The notes under the pieces: generated by a model
Seen by the model: only the letters and a program-made list of their open reading frames with translations
Told to the model about the DNA's origin: nothing
Database searches by the model: none
Part shown: piece after piece, positions 32,433 through 43,599 of the stretch
How the letters are laid out: every line of letters starts with the position of its first letter
Numbering within the stretch: the stretch's first letter is position 1
Made by a program: the position numbers and the translations under genes
Source: Limnoperna fortunei
Taxonomy: Eukaryota; Mollusca; Bivalvia; Mytilida; Modiolidae
Length of the DNA stretch: 64,000 bases
NCBI GenBank assembly: GCA_944474755.1
Contig: OX104120.1
Coordinates: 18,463,992-18,527,991, forward strand
Direction of reading: 5' to 3'

Positions 32433-32989
32433 TAGTTTTGATACCATAGATCAGTGGCGCTTGAACCCAAACTATATTTAAAATACAAATGAATGAGATG
32501 TTGTAGAGCTTTTATCACTAACATTCCAAAACGTTATAAAAAATCCGGCTAAGGCTATCTTAATCTTGAAAATAAAAAAAACCCCTTAGATTTAAAATAA
32601 TTTTCGAAATTTCAGGGCAGTAAATTTAGACACATAATAATTGAATTATGTTCTGATTCAGTAACAAAATGCATGAGTGTTATTATGAATGTCTGGGACA
32701 ATTGTACATAATAGTATTGATGATAAATGCATTAAAATTAATTAAGATTTTTATTTCGCTATCTAAATAAATTCTTTAGTCGGAAACTTAAGTGGTGCTC
32801 TATTCAATGCGATATATATATAGTTTAAAATAAGTGAGCTATATAAACTTGCAATTTGCAAATCTAGCTAGACGTAAAATTATTGTATAATTATTAATAA
32901 TATTCACAGCATTTATCAATACTGTAAAAATAAGAACGCAAACCCATGTAATGGAACACGAACATGAGTGATCCCTTTATAATTATTTA

Positions 32990-33440
32990 CCGAGCTATGA
33001 AATTACTGTAAACTTATCACTGTATTTTAAATAATACGTTTAAATAATAACGTACTAAGATATTGATTTGTTGATATCGACTCAACCACCCCTAGGTAAA
33101 TTGATTACCTCATTATTTGACCTGACATGGCAAATTCTTTTCCTCGTCGGAAATATGAAATGACTGAGCGAATTCGGTCAAATATAATTTTGTTTTAGAG
33201 TTGACAAGTGTGTCAAAACCTGGGAGTAGCAGGAATTTTTATAATAGTTTTGAAGTAAATTCAATTTCACAGTTCAGTTCTAATTACGAAAAGGACCCCT
33301 TTTTTTAAATACATATAATTAATAAGAAAATCTATTTAATTGCAAAAATATCTATTAACCCTTAGCCATTTTTAAATGTTAGAAATATTTCTCAAAACAC
33401 AAATGATTCTGAACGAAAACTATTATTATTTTTTAAATGA
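32990..33440. repeat. diverged direct repeat, left copy (right copy 38880-39690)
   Basis: Blocks such as AAACTTATCACTG, ACCACCCCTAGGTAA, TACCTCATTAT and GTGTCAAAACCTG match, with substitutions, the region at 38885-39690 in the same orientation. The two copies flank the SINE and foldback element. Confidence 0.55.
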
Positions 33441-33578
33441 TTTTGTTGTAAGTAGCAGTTTATTAGAAACAAACAACACATAAAAACATACAATCTACTA
33501 CAACCAAATGCGTTATAGTATTTATCAAAATGCAAGAAAAATCACCTATCATGTCAGTGACATTTTTTCACCACTGAA
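33441..33578. other. AT-rich spacer
   Basis: Nothing recognised. Confidence 0.4.
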
Positions 33579-33808
33579 GGACCTCTGTGGCCGAGTGGTT
33601 AAGGTAGTCATCTAATATTGACCACATAGTCTGTCAATACTGACGTTGCGGGTCTCGAGTCCCACTGCAGGCAGGGTGTACTGAACTCAAATGTTAATTG
33701 ACAAGGATAGTCTACTACAGGTTGGATTTTCTCCGGGTACTCCGGCTTCCTCCCCAAACAAAAATGGGCGCAATGATATAGATGAACACCATACAAACAA
33801 ACAAAATA
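33579..33808 (+). mobile_element. full-length tRNA-headed SINE
   Basis: The head GTGGCCGAGTGGTTAAGG (A-box) and GGGTCTCGAGTCCC (B-box) form a pol III promoter of tRNA type. The body contains the widely conserved mollusc SINE core CTCCGGGTACTCCGGCTTCC, and the 3' end is a CAAACAAACAAAA tail. The head has lost tRNA folding in places, so it is not a functional tRNA gene. Confidence 0.8.
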
Positions 33809-34621
33809 TCTTCCACTCTAACCTTAAGTTGGGATTTTTTCTTCCCTCCCGTTAGATATCACTTTTACATGTACAATTATTGGCAGCTAAAAATTAAAAT
33901 CTGCCTTATGTTACACATAACCCAACACACAAGTTAGTTAGCACCGCTAAAATGTACAACTATGGAACGCCACAGCTGCCTTATGATACACAAACATATA
34001 TCATTAAGGCAACAAGCATACTATTTAGCCATTATTCTACACAATTACGACATTTAATTATACTATATTGAGACTAACCCACATCAACATTTTTAAACTA
34101 TAAAGACGTTGAAATACACCATAATGATAATCTTTTACACTATTTAACTAATATGCTATAACATAAAGATACTTCATTATATCATGATGATCATTTACTA
34201 TACCACGAAGACACTTAACTATACTATGACGCCATCGTATTATACCATAAAGACACATTACTATATCATTAAGACATCTTAATATACCATGACGATGCTT
34301 GAGTATATCATGAAGACATCTTAGTATACCATGACGGTACTATACTATGACGTCATCTTATTATACCATAAAGACACTTTACTATATCATTAAGACATCT
34401 ATACCATGACGATGCTTGAGTATATCATGAAGACCTCTTAGTATACCATGACGGTACTAGACTATGACGTCATCTTATTATACCATAAAGACACTTTACT
34501 GTATCATTAAGACATCTTAATATACCATGACATTTAACACTTTTACAATAAATTGTTATAACCCAAATAAAAAAAAACAGAAAATTAAATGCTATATATC
34601 ATTTTGCTATGATGTTTCTAT

Positions 34622-35525
34622 CCACTAAAGGAAGGTTGTTATTGCATTTGGGGTTTCTGGCCCCTACCCTTTCAGAAAAAAGGGCTAAAATGGGTGTATT
34701 GACAAAACTTCTGTAGAATATTTATTTTTCATCCGATTTTGATCATTCTCTTTTCATTGTATTCCTCAGTAAATTCTGTCAACTAAATGTGACAACTGTT
34801 TTTATGTATCTTGCACCGTTACATTTCTACATGTAAGGGGGGTCAAAATTGAGCCTTGCCCAAAAAATCAACTTTTTTATTTGTGGTCCGAAAATTTCAA
34901 AATCTTTTCTTAATTGGAATCCTTGTGAAAATCTCTGCCTGCATGTTTCAATCAGATTTACAATATCTCGTTTTCAAGAAATTAGGGGTCAAAGGGACCA
35001 AAAACGCCAATTCTAAGAGTTTGTCTGGACACATGGTTTTATGCAAGAACTTTAGTTGTCGTGGGCCGGTCAATTGTTATGTAGTTTTAATATAATATTA
35101 TTCACCACTAAAGGAAGCTTCCTGTTGCATTTGGGGATTGTGGCCCCTACCGTTTCAGAGAAAAAGGGGCCAAAACAGGTAAAATAGATGTTTAAACAAA
35201 CTTGTAAAACGTTTATTTTTCATCTGATTTTGATCATTTTTTTCATTGTATTCCTTAATCAATTATGTTAACTAAATGGGTCAATGGTTTTTATGTATCT
35301 CAAACTGTTACTATGCTACTGTGGGTCAAAATCCGGCCACGCCCCAAAAAATCAACTTTTTTATTTCTCGTCTGATTTTCTAAATCTTTTTTTTACAACG
35401 GAATCCTTTTAAAAATTCTTGCCAGCATTTTTCAATCAGATTTGCAATATCTCTTACTGTTTTTGTGATATTATGGGTCAAAGCAGCCAAAAACGCCAAT
35501 TATAAGAGTTTTCCTTAAATGTTGG
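34622..35525. repeat. two direct copies of an about 483-bp unit inside the foldback element
   Basis: CCACTAAAGGAAG begins both copies (34622 and 35105), and both continue with GCATTTGGGG, CCCCTACC, TTTTTCATC and CAAAAAATCAACTTTTTTAT. The copies are substantially diverged, so the duplication is old. Open frames at 34856-35095 and 35471-35671 fall in this repeat and look accidental. Confidence 0.75.
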
Positions 35526-37829
35526 TATAAATATATAAAAAAAGTCAAATATACATTGAAAGTCCACCACAGAATGCATATGTCAAAAAGCTTTGTGAGT
35601 CCACCATGTGCTGCATGTGTCCACAGCATTTGACAATTCATATTGGGCCTCCAACATACAGGGTTAAACATGTTGCGTTCGTATCATGCTGCGCTCAGCG
35701 TAGCTATTTATTAAAAAATCTTCAAGGAAACTACTGAACAGAATTTAATGAAACTTGATAGGATTGATCCTTAGAGTATACTGCACAACATATGTTTCAC
35801 TTTTTGATTCCTCAAAAAACATGGCTGCTGTTACTAAAAATAGAACATAAGGTAAAATCTAAGGGGTTGTCCCTTTCAATGTAAAAAATCATATTTTTTC
35901 ATGTTTTTGCCTTATAGAATGAAAACTATTGCAGATAGAGAAAAGCTGTGGTGGCCTGCTTTAATGTTTAGCTCATTAAGCTCTACAAAAGTCTCCATTA
36001 GTTCAAAGTTGTCAAATGACTCTTTTAGAGGTTATGCCCTTTTAAAGGTTGAAAATCCTGTTTTGGCTTTTAGAATGAAAGCTATTGCATATAAAGAAAA
36101 GGTGTTGATTGCGCTGAAATATTCGGCTTAAAAAGCTGTGAATAGAGACCCTTATGGACCAGGTGAGCGATTCAGGCTCCTGTGAGCCTCTTGTTTTTCC
36201 CCAACAATTACTTTTGATATGGCTGACTGATTGCTATAAATCTTTATAGTGATTTTCCTTAAAAAAAATGATGATGGGATTGGGATTCCTTGTCATGTTT
36301 TTCTATATTTTTTGCAAGGTAATTTGTGACACATATTGGTTACTAAACAGAGAAAGAATTTTTCCCTGAGCCCTTTTTTCTGTTAGGAAACTAATGACCA
36401 AAGGGGTAAAATGCAACTTTTTATTTTCTTGTCTTATTTCAATTTTTTCAAGTCTAGTGAAAAATCATGGAAAAATCTTTAACAGAAACCCTTTTTTAAT
36501 ACGAATATTGTATTATGTTATGGCGTAGCTTTTTATTGAACTTTTGTGTTTCATTGTTAAATGTTTTTGTAACAGTTTTTTAAGCAACTACTTCTTGTAG
36601 ACATTTGAAACTTTATATGTGACATATTTTTAGGTCCACAAGTACCAATTTTAGGTTTCATCAGATGACTAATTCCTGTTAACTGACTTGGTCATTCAAA
36701 ATTTGTGGAATGCAAGACATGTATTTCTCACAACAGCATGTTTGCCCTGCAGTAAGGCTCCATCAACTATGATTTCTAGTCCTTTTATGAGTTCATTGTT
36801 GGCGCAGGCAAATACACGTATGTCACATTTTTAGTGTTCACACTTGTTAAAGATTTGTTGACTTGATTTCATTATTAGCACATTTATGATCAATATCGTC
36901 AATGCAACCTTAAAGTATGAGGTTATAAACTGTACATTTAGTTGTAAGGGCCCTTTATCGAAGATACGGACACCCTATAGTTTTCACTTTGTCAGTCCGT
37001 CTGTCTGTCCATCCATCAACAATTTCTTGTGAACAGTAAACCTTAAAAAACTGTTGACAATACAGTTCTGAAATTTGCACAGTTGCTATGCAGCTTGTCA
37101 TGTGAATATTAAAATTTCATGCAAATTGGTGAAATATTTTTTGGGGAAAAACTTAAAATTTGTATAGAAATTAAAATTTGAGAATTGGACTTTGTGAACA
37201 CTAATCTCATAAACTTTTGACAATACGGTTCTAAAATTTTGATGGTGTGCTTATTTAAATTCTTTATAAATCCGTTAAATATTTTAAAAACACTTAAGAT
37301 TTTTTTGCTGATTAGGCCCTTTCTTCCTTGTCAGTATTCTAGTTTTTGTTTCGCCTGCGAAGCGGAGTGAGACATGGGTATTACTTTACCGGTGGCGACA
37401 GAGGCGCGTTAACTCCGCATCAACACTTTTGTGTTGAAGAACATATCAAAGCTATAAATTTTTCTGTTTAAATTTCAAAATTGCCAAAACCCTAAGGTTC
37501 TTCCTACCCCAGACATAGGTTGATCTTGGTCATAATTTTGTTTCCAGTTCGGCATATTTGGTTTTATTTTTGTCTGCTCGTCATATTCATATAGTGTTTG
37601 GCATCTTCAATCTTTCGGTAGAGCGCCTCTGATAAGTCTTGAATAGACTTTTAAAACGCTATTTTTAGAACTTTGGTACGGTACTATTTTAAAACGGGCA
37701 TCGTAGCCCTACAAAATACTGTTGTAATATTTGTTTGTTTGTTAGTACACAGAAACTGCTGCCTATTATATTGACATGTGAATTTATTATGGAAGCGTGT
37801 CTTTATGACAGAGAAGTGTGACATTATAG
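35526..37829. other. interior of foldback element, non-coding
   Basis: No transposase or other domain is visible. A terminal-looking hairpin AGGCTCCTGTGAGCCT followed by CTTGTT lies at about 36174-36195 after GGACCAGGTGAGCGATTC, a motif I associate with ends of dispersed bivalve repeats. A CTGT/CCATC-rich patch occurs at about 36990-37015. Confidence 0.5.
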
Positions 37830-38370
37830 AAAAGTAAAATGCTATAATGGTACTTATACATGGCTTAGTGATATATTAAAATTTCTTTCTAGTACAACAT
37901 GTGATCTTCTTAATGTAGTACGTTGTCTTTGTAATATATTAAAAAGTCGTCATGGTACAGTTAGATGCATTCATGATATAATAAAGTACCGTCATGGTAT
38001 ACTAAGATGTCTTCATGATATATTCAAGCATCGTCATGGTATATTAAGATGTCTTAATGATATAGTAAAGTGTCTTTATGGTATAATAAGATGACGTCAT
38101 AGTATAGTTAAGTGGCTTCGTGGTATATAGTAAATGATCATCATGATATAATGAAGTATCTTTATGTTATAGCATAATAGTTAAATAGTGTAAAAGATTA
38201 TCGTTTAGGGTGTATTTCAACGTCTTTATAGTTTTAAAATGTTGCTTATTGATGTGGGTTAGTCTCAATATAGTATAACTAAATGTCGTAATGGTGTAGA
38301 ATAATGGCTAAATAGTATGCTTGTTGCCTTAATGATATATGTGTGTGTATCATAAGGCAGCTGTGGCGTT

Positions 38371-38879
38371 ACATATACAACCGTATACGATAAGAAAATA
38401 CTAGCTTTGTCAGATTTCCGGATCCTGTACTTTTAAACTGTTATTTGGGTGGATTTATATTTTAATATTTTGTAACATATTGACGTGATTTCAAATGCAC
38501 TTCGCTTAAAAATTTCTGAAAGCAGAGTTATATCCAGCTGAAACAAACACAATATAAATTGAATGTTTCGATTTGCGTACAAAGTTCCTAGATGTCTAAC
38601 TTTGCGATTTCTATCCCCGATCAAGGCTTCACGATATGACGTAATATAGTCTAATGGTCCAAATTATTAACCTTATTTCGGTTGTAAAAAATTTATGTTT
38701 TTCAATAAATCGTGGATTTTGTTGAGGCATTTAAAGAATATCGCCGAATCCAATTGTTGTCGTACTTGTAATTCTCTCAATGAAATCAAATATACGTTTT
38801 TCGACGTTTTAGCAGCAATGAATAAAAAATTTGGTCTTAGCGATGTATAATTAGTTTGTAATATGTTGGCTAGATAAAC
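38371..38879. other. intergenic DNA, nothing recognised
   Basis: AT-rich sequence right of the foldback element. Confidence 0.4.
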
Positions 38880-39690
38880 GAACGAGATTTGAAATTATTG
38901 TTAACTTATCACTGATATTTAAATGCATTCATTCATATGGTTTCAATTATAACGTATTCTGATTGACTGGTTGATCTTTGACTTATCTATTTAAGGATTA
39001 ACTACAAAAAATATTTTCTCCATCGAGGGATAACAAAATTTCCGTTGTGCACATTTAATATAATCCGCTACGCGGATTATACAATGTGCAAAACGGAAAT
39101 TTTGTTATCCCTCGATGGAGAAAATATTTTTTGTAGTTAATGCTTATAAATAAATTCAAACAATAGAATAAACTCCACAATTTTATTTTTGTAACTGGAC
39201 ATTTTTGAAAAAAGAGATCAACACAAAAACTGTTATTTTCCCGTGGAGTAATATATGACGTCAAATGGCGCGTGTCTCCATGACGATCGAATTTGTTTTC
39301 CATCCTCTGATAGAAAATATTTTCCAGCCAATCAAAAGTAAGTTTTCTCGCAAAATTTATTTATTTAACCGCCCCTATGGTAACTTGCTTACCTCATTAT
39401 GGTTTACAATTGACCTGCCATGACGATCGAGTTCCTTTTCTCGTCAGAAAATGAATAGGCGGAATGACATAGTGTGCCAAAACCTAAGAGTCAAATGAAA
39501 ATCACTTTTAATTAATATTGAAGTAAATTTAATTCTACATTTTAATTTTTATTATCACTAGAACCTCCTTTTATTAAATATTTATATATATTTAATTTCT
39601 TTCGAAAAGTAATTAAAAATTTTAAACATCTCTTTAACTCTTTCTTAACTGTTTATTTTCAAAACACAGATAAATGCAAACAAAAGCGAT
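38880..39690. repeat. diverged direct repeat, right copy, interrupted by a 370-bp insertion
   Basis: Matches 32990-33440 in two parts, 38885-38990 and 39369-39690. The interruption (38995-39364) is flanked by TTAA on both sides (38991-38994 and 39365-39368) and contains the long hairpin at 38997-39141, consistent with insertion of a TTAA-targeting element. Confidence 0.55.
38997..39141. repeat. near-perfect 145-bp hairpin
   Basis: The arms begin ATTAACTACAAAAAATATTT and end with the exact complement; they continue through CTCCATCGAGGGATAACAAA and its complement. I see one mismatch (TTGTGCACATT against TTTTGCACATT) and a two-base bulge near the centre, where CCGC-TAC-GCGG forms the tip. It could extrude a cruciform or give a long double-stranded RNA. 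Confidence 0.9.
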
Positions 39691-41284
39691 GTTTTGTTAC
39701 AAAACGAAACAACGAATAATATGCATACATTAAAAAATATTGTTAATTTTAACAAAAAATCAAACGCACCATATGTAATTTATAAGGAAATTATAATTAA
39801 ACAAAGCGCTAGTAGAAGACTAGATCACAAATTATGTGGTTGAGAATTATTCATTTACTTGTTCTGCTATACGTATTAGTCGGACTTTTATACTAGGCTT
39901 CTTCAACACAAAGACAAAAGGTTAGCATTTTCCTTCTTCAAGTTCACGTTACATTAGATAATTGACGCGCTTTTCATTTAATAATAAAAAATTTGGTGAC
40001 TATCTACCCCATTGAACTTGAAATTAAGACCAAAGTGTGATGTTCAGAGGGAAAATAGAATTTGTCAGTTGTAAAGAAATGAACAGGGAGATGAATTCCA
40101 CTACTTGTTTTTATCTATTTTAAAGAAATCAGAAGAAAAAACTCCGAGCTCTCTATATACTGAGAGAATATAAAAAAGATAGAGCTAATTGTTCAAGAAC
40201 AATTAGAAAGGTCTTTCCCAGATAGCTTTATGAAATTAATTTTTCTTCATCTCTTATTGTGAACTTCTCTACATATGGTTGTCAAGGACTTTCGTGGCCG
40301 TTGCTAAGGACAAAATGCCACTTCCGGTTGTAAAATGACATATATCAGTAAAGTACATCATCCTAATTTAAAATTATATGGTTGCTAAGGACTTTTTGTA
40401 ATGGTGACCTGGTTGCTATGGTATGACCTTGACCTGTGACCTTTGAATTTGGGCTCAAATTGAAGGCCTTTACTTGATGATCATGTTAAACCTATATGTT
40501 TATTATCTGTAACGGTTTTCAAGTTGTATGCCAAAAACTGATTAACCGAAAAAGTCAAGAGCCCGAACTCGAAAATGGTTCATCGCATAGTTTCGGACCA
40601 AATGTATCAAATGAAGGCCTTGATTAGAGGAGTATTTTTCCTATTTATTGTCTTCTATTATCTTTTATAGTTTTCGAGTTGTAATGATAACAAGATTGGA
40701 GGCCTAAGGTCGAGGTCACTTCTGAACTTTGACTTCGAGATTTTCTTTAAGGACATGTCATAGGACGATAAATGGTGAAGACCTTTTCGGTTTGTGATAA
40801 GCGGAGTCCTTGAGACATTCAAGGTATACCGCTCGCCTTCGCTAGTCAGAAATTTTTAGCCAAAATATGTCATAAAGTTGTCCTAAAAGTTCCTTAACAT
40901 TTGTCACTTTTTAGTTTTTTGTATCTGTTATCGTTCCAGAGATTACGCGATAACAAGGTTTTCGGTGTTTGGGTAGATAACTTCGTAAAGAAAAATGTTT
41001 CGATTTCATCGGGTGATTTTTGAATAGACTTTCAGTGTCCAAAACTTGTCTCAAAAGACCAAAATGATATGTCGCGTACTTTTAAACTATTTGGGTTTGA
41101 CAGTTGGCGGAAAAAAAATAATCAAAGCAAAAGCAAGAAGATCTTCCCACTGGAAGTGAGAAAGACCTTAATTAACGCGTTACTTCTGTCTGCAATGCCC
41201 AGTTAAGTTTTCTTCAATAAAATAAGATGAATGTCTATAATGAATTGTGAACCATAGATTTAGACATAAACTGTAAAAAATAAT
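39691..41284. other. intergenic repeat-rich DNA
   Basis: No gene is supported. The stretch 40270-41170 has features of dispersed mussel repeats (repeated GGTTGCTAAGGAC, TTGACCTGTGACC) and is bracketed by AGAAAGGTCTTTCCCAG at about 40206 and the roughly inverted TTCCCACTGGAAG...AAAGACC at about 41143. Confidence 0.45.
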
Positions 41285-41288
41285 TTAT

Positions 41289-41326
41289 ATATAGTTATAT
41301 TGCAAATTTAATCAACTTACTGATAT
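41289..41326. repeat. left 38-bp inverted repeat bounding the hammerhead array
   Basis: The 38 bases, including TTGCAAATTTAATCAACTTA, are exactly complementary to 43505-43542 on the far side of the array. Confidence 0.85.
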
Positions 41327-41477
41327 ATATATATAAGTCTAAAGAGTCTACCAACCAGCAAGCTTATTAAGTATCGGATCGACAAACATGACGATACAGC
41401 ATCAACAAAAAATAACATACAAGTCTAGAAGATTATGCAACGATACAAATGACGTTGTTTCTTGTCAAACATTTAGA

Positions 41478-41510
41478 CAAAGACTGACCAACGAATGGCC
41501 TTAGTCATTG
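41478..41510 (-). ncRNA. degenerate second hammerhead-like motif in the 509-bp unit
   Basis: On the minus strand TGACTAAGGCCATTCGTTGG followed by TCAGTC retains a 5-bp stem GGCCA/TGGTC but has lost the GAAA box and the exact CTGANGA box. The same place in the diverged unit at 43699-43733 has CTGAAGA and GAAA. It recurs at 509-bp spacing (about 41987, 42496 and 43005). I read it as a ribozyme remnant, not an active one. Confidence 0.4.
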
Positions 41511-41695
41511 AATGTCAATATAAATAAATGACGTAAACAAGTCATAACATATTGATCTTGAAATTTCTCATTTCCAACTTAACCCAAAATAGTTGCTTCA
41601 CAAGTCCGCCAGCCGCGGACGTGCCGTGCTGTTACTTTGCTTTGCTCAAATATTCCAACAAGATGTAATCAAAATACCAAGGTGACAAATTCATT

Positions 41696-41739
41696 ACGCC
41701 AGACGCGCGTTTCGTCTACTTAAGACTCATCAGTGGCGT
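41696..41739 (-). ncRNA. type I hammerhead ribozyme, unit 1
   Basis: Reading the minus strand: stem I ACGCCA (41739-41734) pairs with TGGCGT (41701-41696); core CTGATGA; stem II GTCT/AGAC with a TAAGT loop; core GAAA; stem III of two or three pairs (ACG/CGT) ending in the GTC cleavage triplet (41704-41702). Cleavage is expected between 41702 and 41701. All invariant hammerhead core bases are present. Confidence 0.92.
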
Positions 41740-42204
41740 TTAACTCTAAATGCTTAAAGAATTTTTTCATTCGGTGATGGAATAATATAAGTCCACTGGG
41801 ATCGTGTAAAAACACAATACAGGTAGTTCAAAATATTATATAAAAGTCTAAAGAGTCTACCAACCAGCAAGCTTATTAAGTATCGGATCGACAAACATGA
41901 CGATACAGCATCAACAAAAAATAACATACAAGTCTAGAAGATTATGCAACGATACAAATGACGTTGTTTCTTGTCAAACATTTAGACAAAGACTGACCAA
42001 CGAATGGCCTTAGTCATTGAATGTCAATATAAATAAATGACGTAAACAAGTCATAACATATTGATCTTGAAATTTCTCATTTCCAACTTAACCCAAAATA
42101 GTTGCTTCACAAGTCCGCCAGCCGCGGACGTGCCGTGCTGTTACTTTGCTTTGCTCAAATATTCCAACAAGATGTAATCAAAATACCAAGGTGACAAATT
42201 CATT

Positions 42205-42248
42205 ACGCCAGACGCGCGTTTCGTCTACTTAAGACTCATCAGTGGCGT
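42205..42248 (-). ncRNA. type I hammerhead ribozyme, unit 2
   Basis: Same 44 bases as in unit 1, displaced by exactly 509 bp. Expected cleavage between 42211 and 42210, giving with unit 1 a 509-nt monomer. Confidence 0.92.
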
Positions 42249-42713
42249 TTAACTCTAAATGCTTAAAGAATTTTTTCATTCGGTGATGGAATAATATAAG
42301 TCCACTGGGATCGTGTAAAAACACAATACAGGTAGTTCAAAATATTATATAAAAGTCTAAAGAGTCTACCAACCAGCAAGCTTATTAAGTATCGGATCGA
42401 CAAACATGACGATACAGCATCAACAAAAAATAACATACAAGTCTAGAAGATTATGCAACGATACAAATGACGTTGTTTCTTGTCAAACATTTAGACAAAG
42501 ACTGACCAACGAATGGCCTTAGTCATTGAATGTCAATATAAATAAATGACGTAAACAAGTCATAACATATTGATCTTGAAATTTCTCATTTCCAACTTAA
42601 CCCAAAATAGTTGCTTCACAAGTCCGCCAGCCGCGGACGTGCCGTGCTGTTACTTTTCTTTGCTCAAATATTCCAACAAGCTGTAATCAAAATACCAAGG
42701 TGACAAATTCATT

Positions 42714-42757
42714 ACGCCAGACGCGCGTTTCGTCTACTTAAGACTCATCAGTGGCGT
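42714..42757 (-). ncRNA. type I hammerhead ribozyme, unit 3
   Basis: Identical ribozyme sequence, although this unit carries the two substitutions seen outside it (42658 and 42681). Expected cleavage between 42720 and 42719. Confidence 0.92.
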
Positions 42758-43222
42758 TTAACTCTAAATGCTTAAAGAATTTTTTCATTCGGTGATGGAA
42801 TAATATAAGTCCACTGGGATCGTGTAAAAACACAATACAGGTAGTTCAAAATATTATATAAAAGTCTAAAGAGTCTACCAACCAGCAAGCTTATTAAGTA
42901 TCGGATCGACAAACATGACGATACAGCATCAACAAAAAATAACATACAAGTCTAGAAGATTATGCAACGATACAAATGACGTTGTTTCTTGTCAAACATT
43001 TAGACAAAGACTGACCAACGAATGGCCTTAGTCATTGAATGTCAATATAAATAAATGACGTAAACAAGTCATAACATATTGATCTTGAAATTTCTCATTT
43101 CCAACTTAACCCAAAATAGTTGCTTCACAAGTCCGCCAGCCGCGGACGTGCCGTGCTGTTACTTTGCTTTGCTCAAATATTCCAACAAGATGTAATCAAA
43201 ATACCAAGGTGACAAATTCATT

Positions 43223-43266
43223 ACGCCAGACGCGCGTTTCGTCTACTTAAGACTCATCAGTGGCGT
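43223..43266 (-). ncRNA. type I hammerhead ribozyme, unit 4
   Basis: Identical ribozyme sequence; expected cleavage between 43229 and 43228. The GATG insertion in this unit lies about 60 bp away and does not touch the ribozyme. Confidence 0.92.
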
Positions 43267-43420
43267 TTAACTCTAAATGCTTAAAGAATTTTTTCATTCG
43301 GTGATGGAATAATATAAGTCCACTGGGATGGATCGTGTAAAAACACAATACAGGTAGTTCAAAATATTATATAAAAGTCTAAAGAGTCTACCAACCAGCA
43401 AGCTTATTAAGTATCGGATT

Positions 43421-43469
43421 AGACTTTTATATAATATTTTGAACTACCTGTATTGTGTTTTTACACGAT
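43421..43469 (+). repeat. inverted copy of the unit end, closing the array
   Basis: These 49 bases are the exact complement of 43332-43380, separated by only 40 bp, so the array ends in a fold-back. Together with the 38-bp outer inverted repeats this makes the array lie inside nested inverted repeats. Confidence 0.88.
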
Positions 43470-43504
43470 ATATATATATATGTATATATCATGTATATAT
43501 CAGT

Positions 43505-43542
43505 ATATCAGTAAGTTGATTAAATTTGCAATATAACTATAT
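43505..43542. repeat. right 38-bp inverted repeat bounding the hammerhead array
   Basis: Exact complement of 41289-41326. Confidence 0.85.
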
Positions 43543-43599
43543 AACATAATTATGTACAGGTACACACTAAAGTATAAAATACAAACCAAATATAAGATG

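Larger units (their letters stand above)
33966..38370. mobile_element. 4.4-kb foldback-like element with long inverted arms
   Basis: The left arm (33966 to about 34545) and the right arm (about 37830-38370) are inverted copies, beginning AACGCCACAGCTGCCTTATG on the left and its complement on the right. The arms contain internal tandem repeats of about 120 bp made of pieces like TATACCATGACG and TATATCATGAAGACATC; the left arm has about three (starts 34225, 34346, 34463), the right arm fewer. The interior (34546-37829) has no transposase. This matches foldback-type non-autonomous transposons. I found no clear target duplication. Confidence 0.75.
41337..43419 (-). repeat. retrozyme-like tandem array, 509-bp units with hammerhead ribozymes
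   Basis: Four full units start at 41337, 41846, 42355 and 42864, with a partial fifth from 43377 to 43419. The first three are exactly 509 bp; the fourth is 513 bp because of a GATG insertion near 43328. I noticed only two substitutions among the units (near 42658 and 42681) besides the first-unit edge. Each unit carries one complete hammerhead on the minus strand, so a minus transcript would be cut into 509-nt pieces that could be circularised. No ORF is present. This is the organisation of animal retrozymes: non-autonomous, non-coding, ribozyme-bearing tandem repeats. A plain satellite that happens to carry the ribozyme is the alternative. Confidence 0.88.

Noticed and set aside
33579..33660. 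Functional tRNA gene
   Set aside because: Only the A- and B-box halves resemble a tRNA; the acceptor stem does not close and a SINE body follows.
33966..38370. Polinton or Maverick element
   Set aside because: Long inverted ends alone suggested it, but there is no polymerase, integrase or capsid-type gene and the interior is too short.
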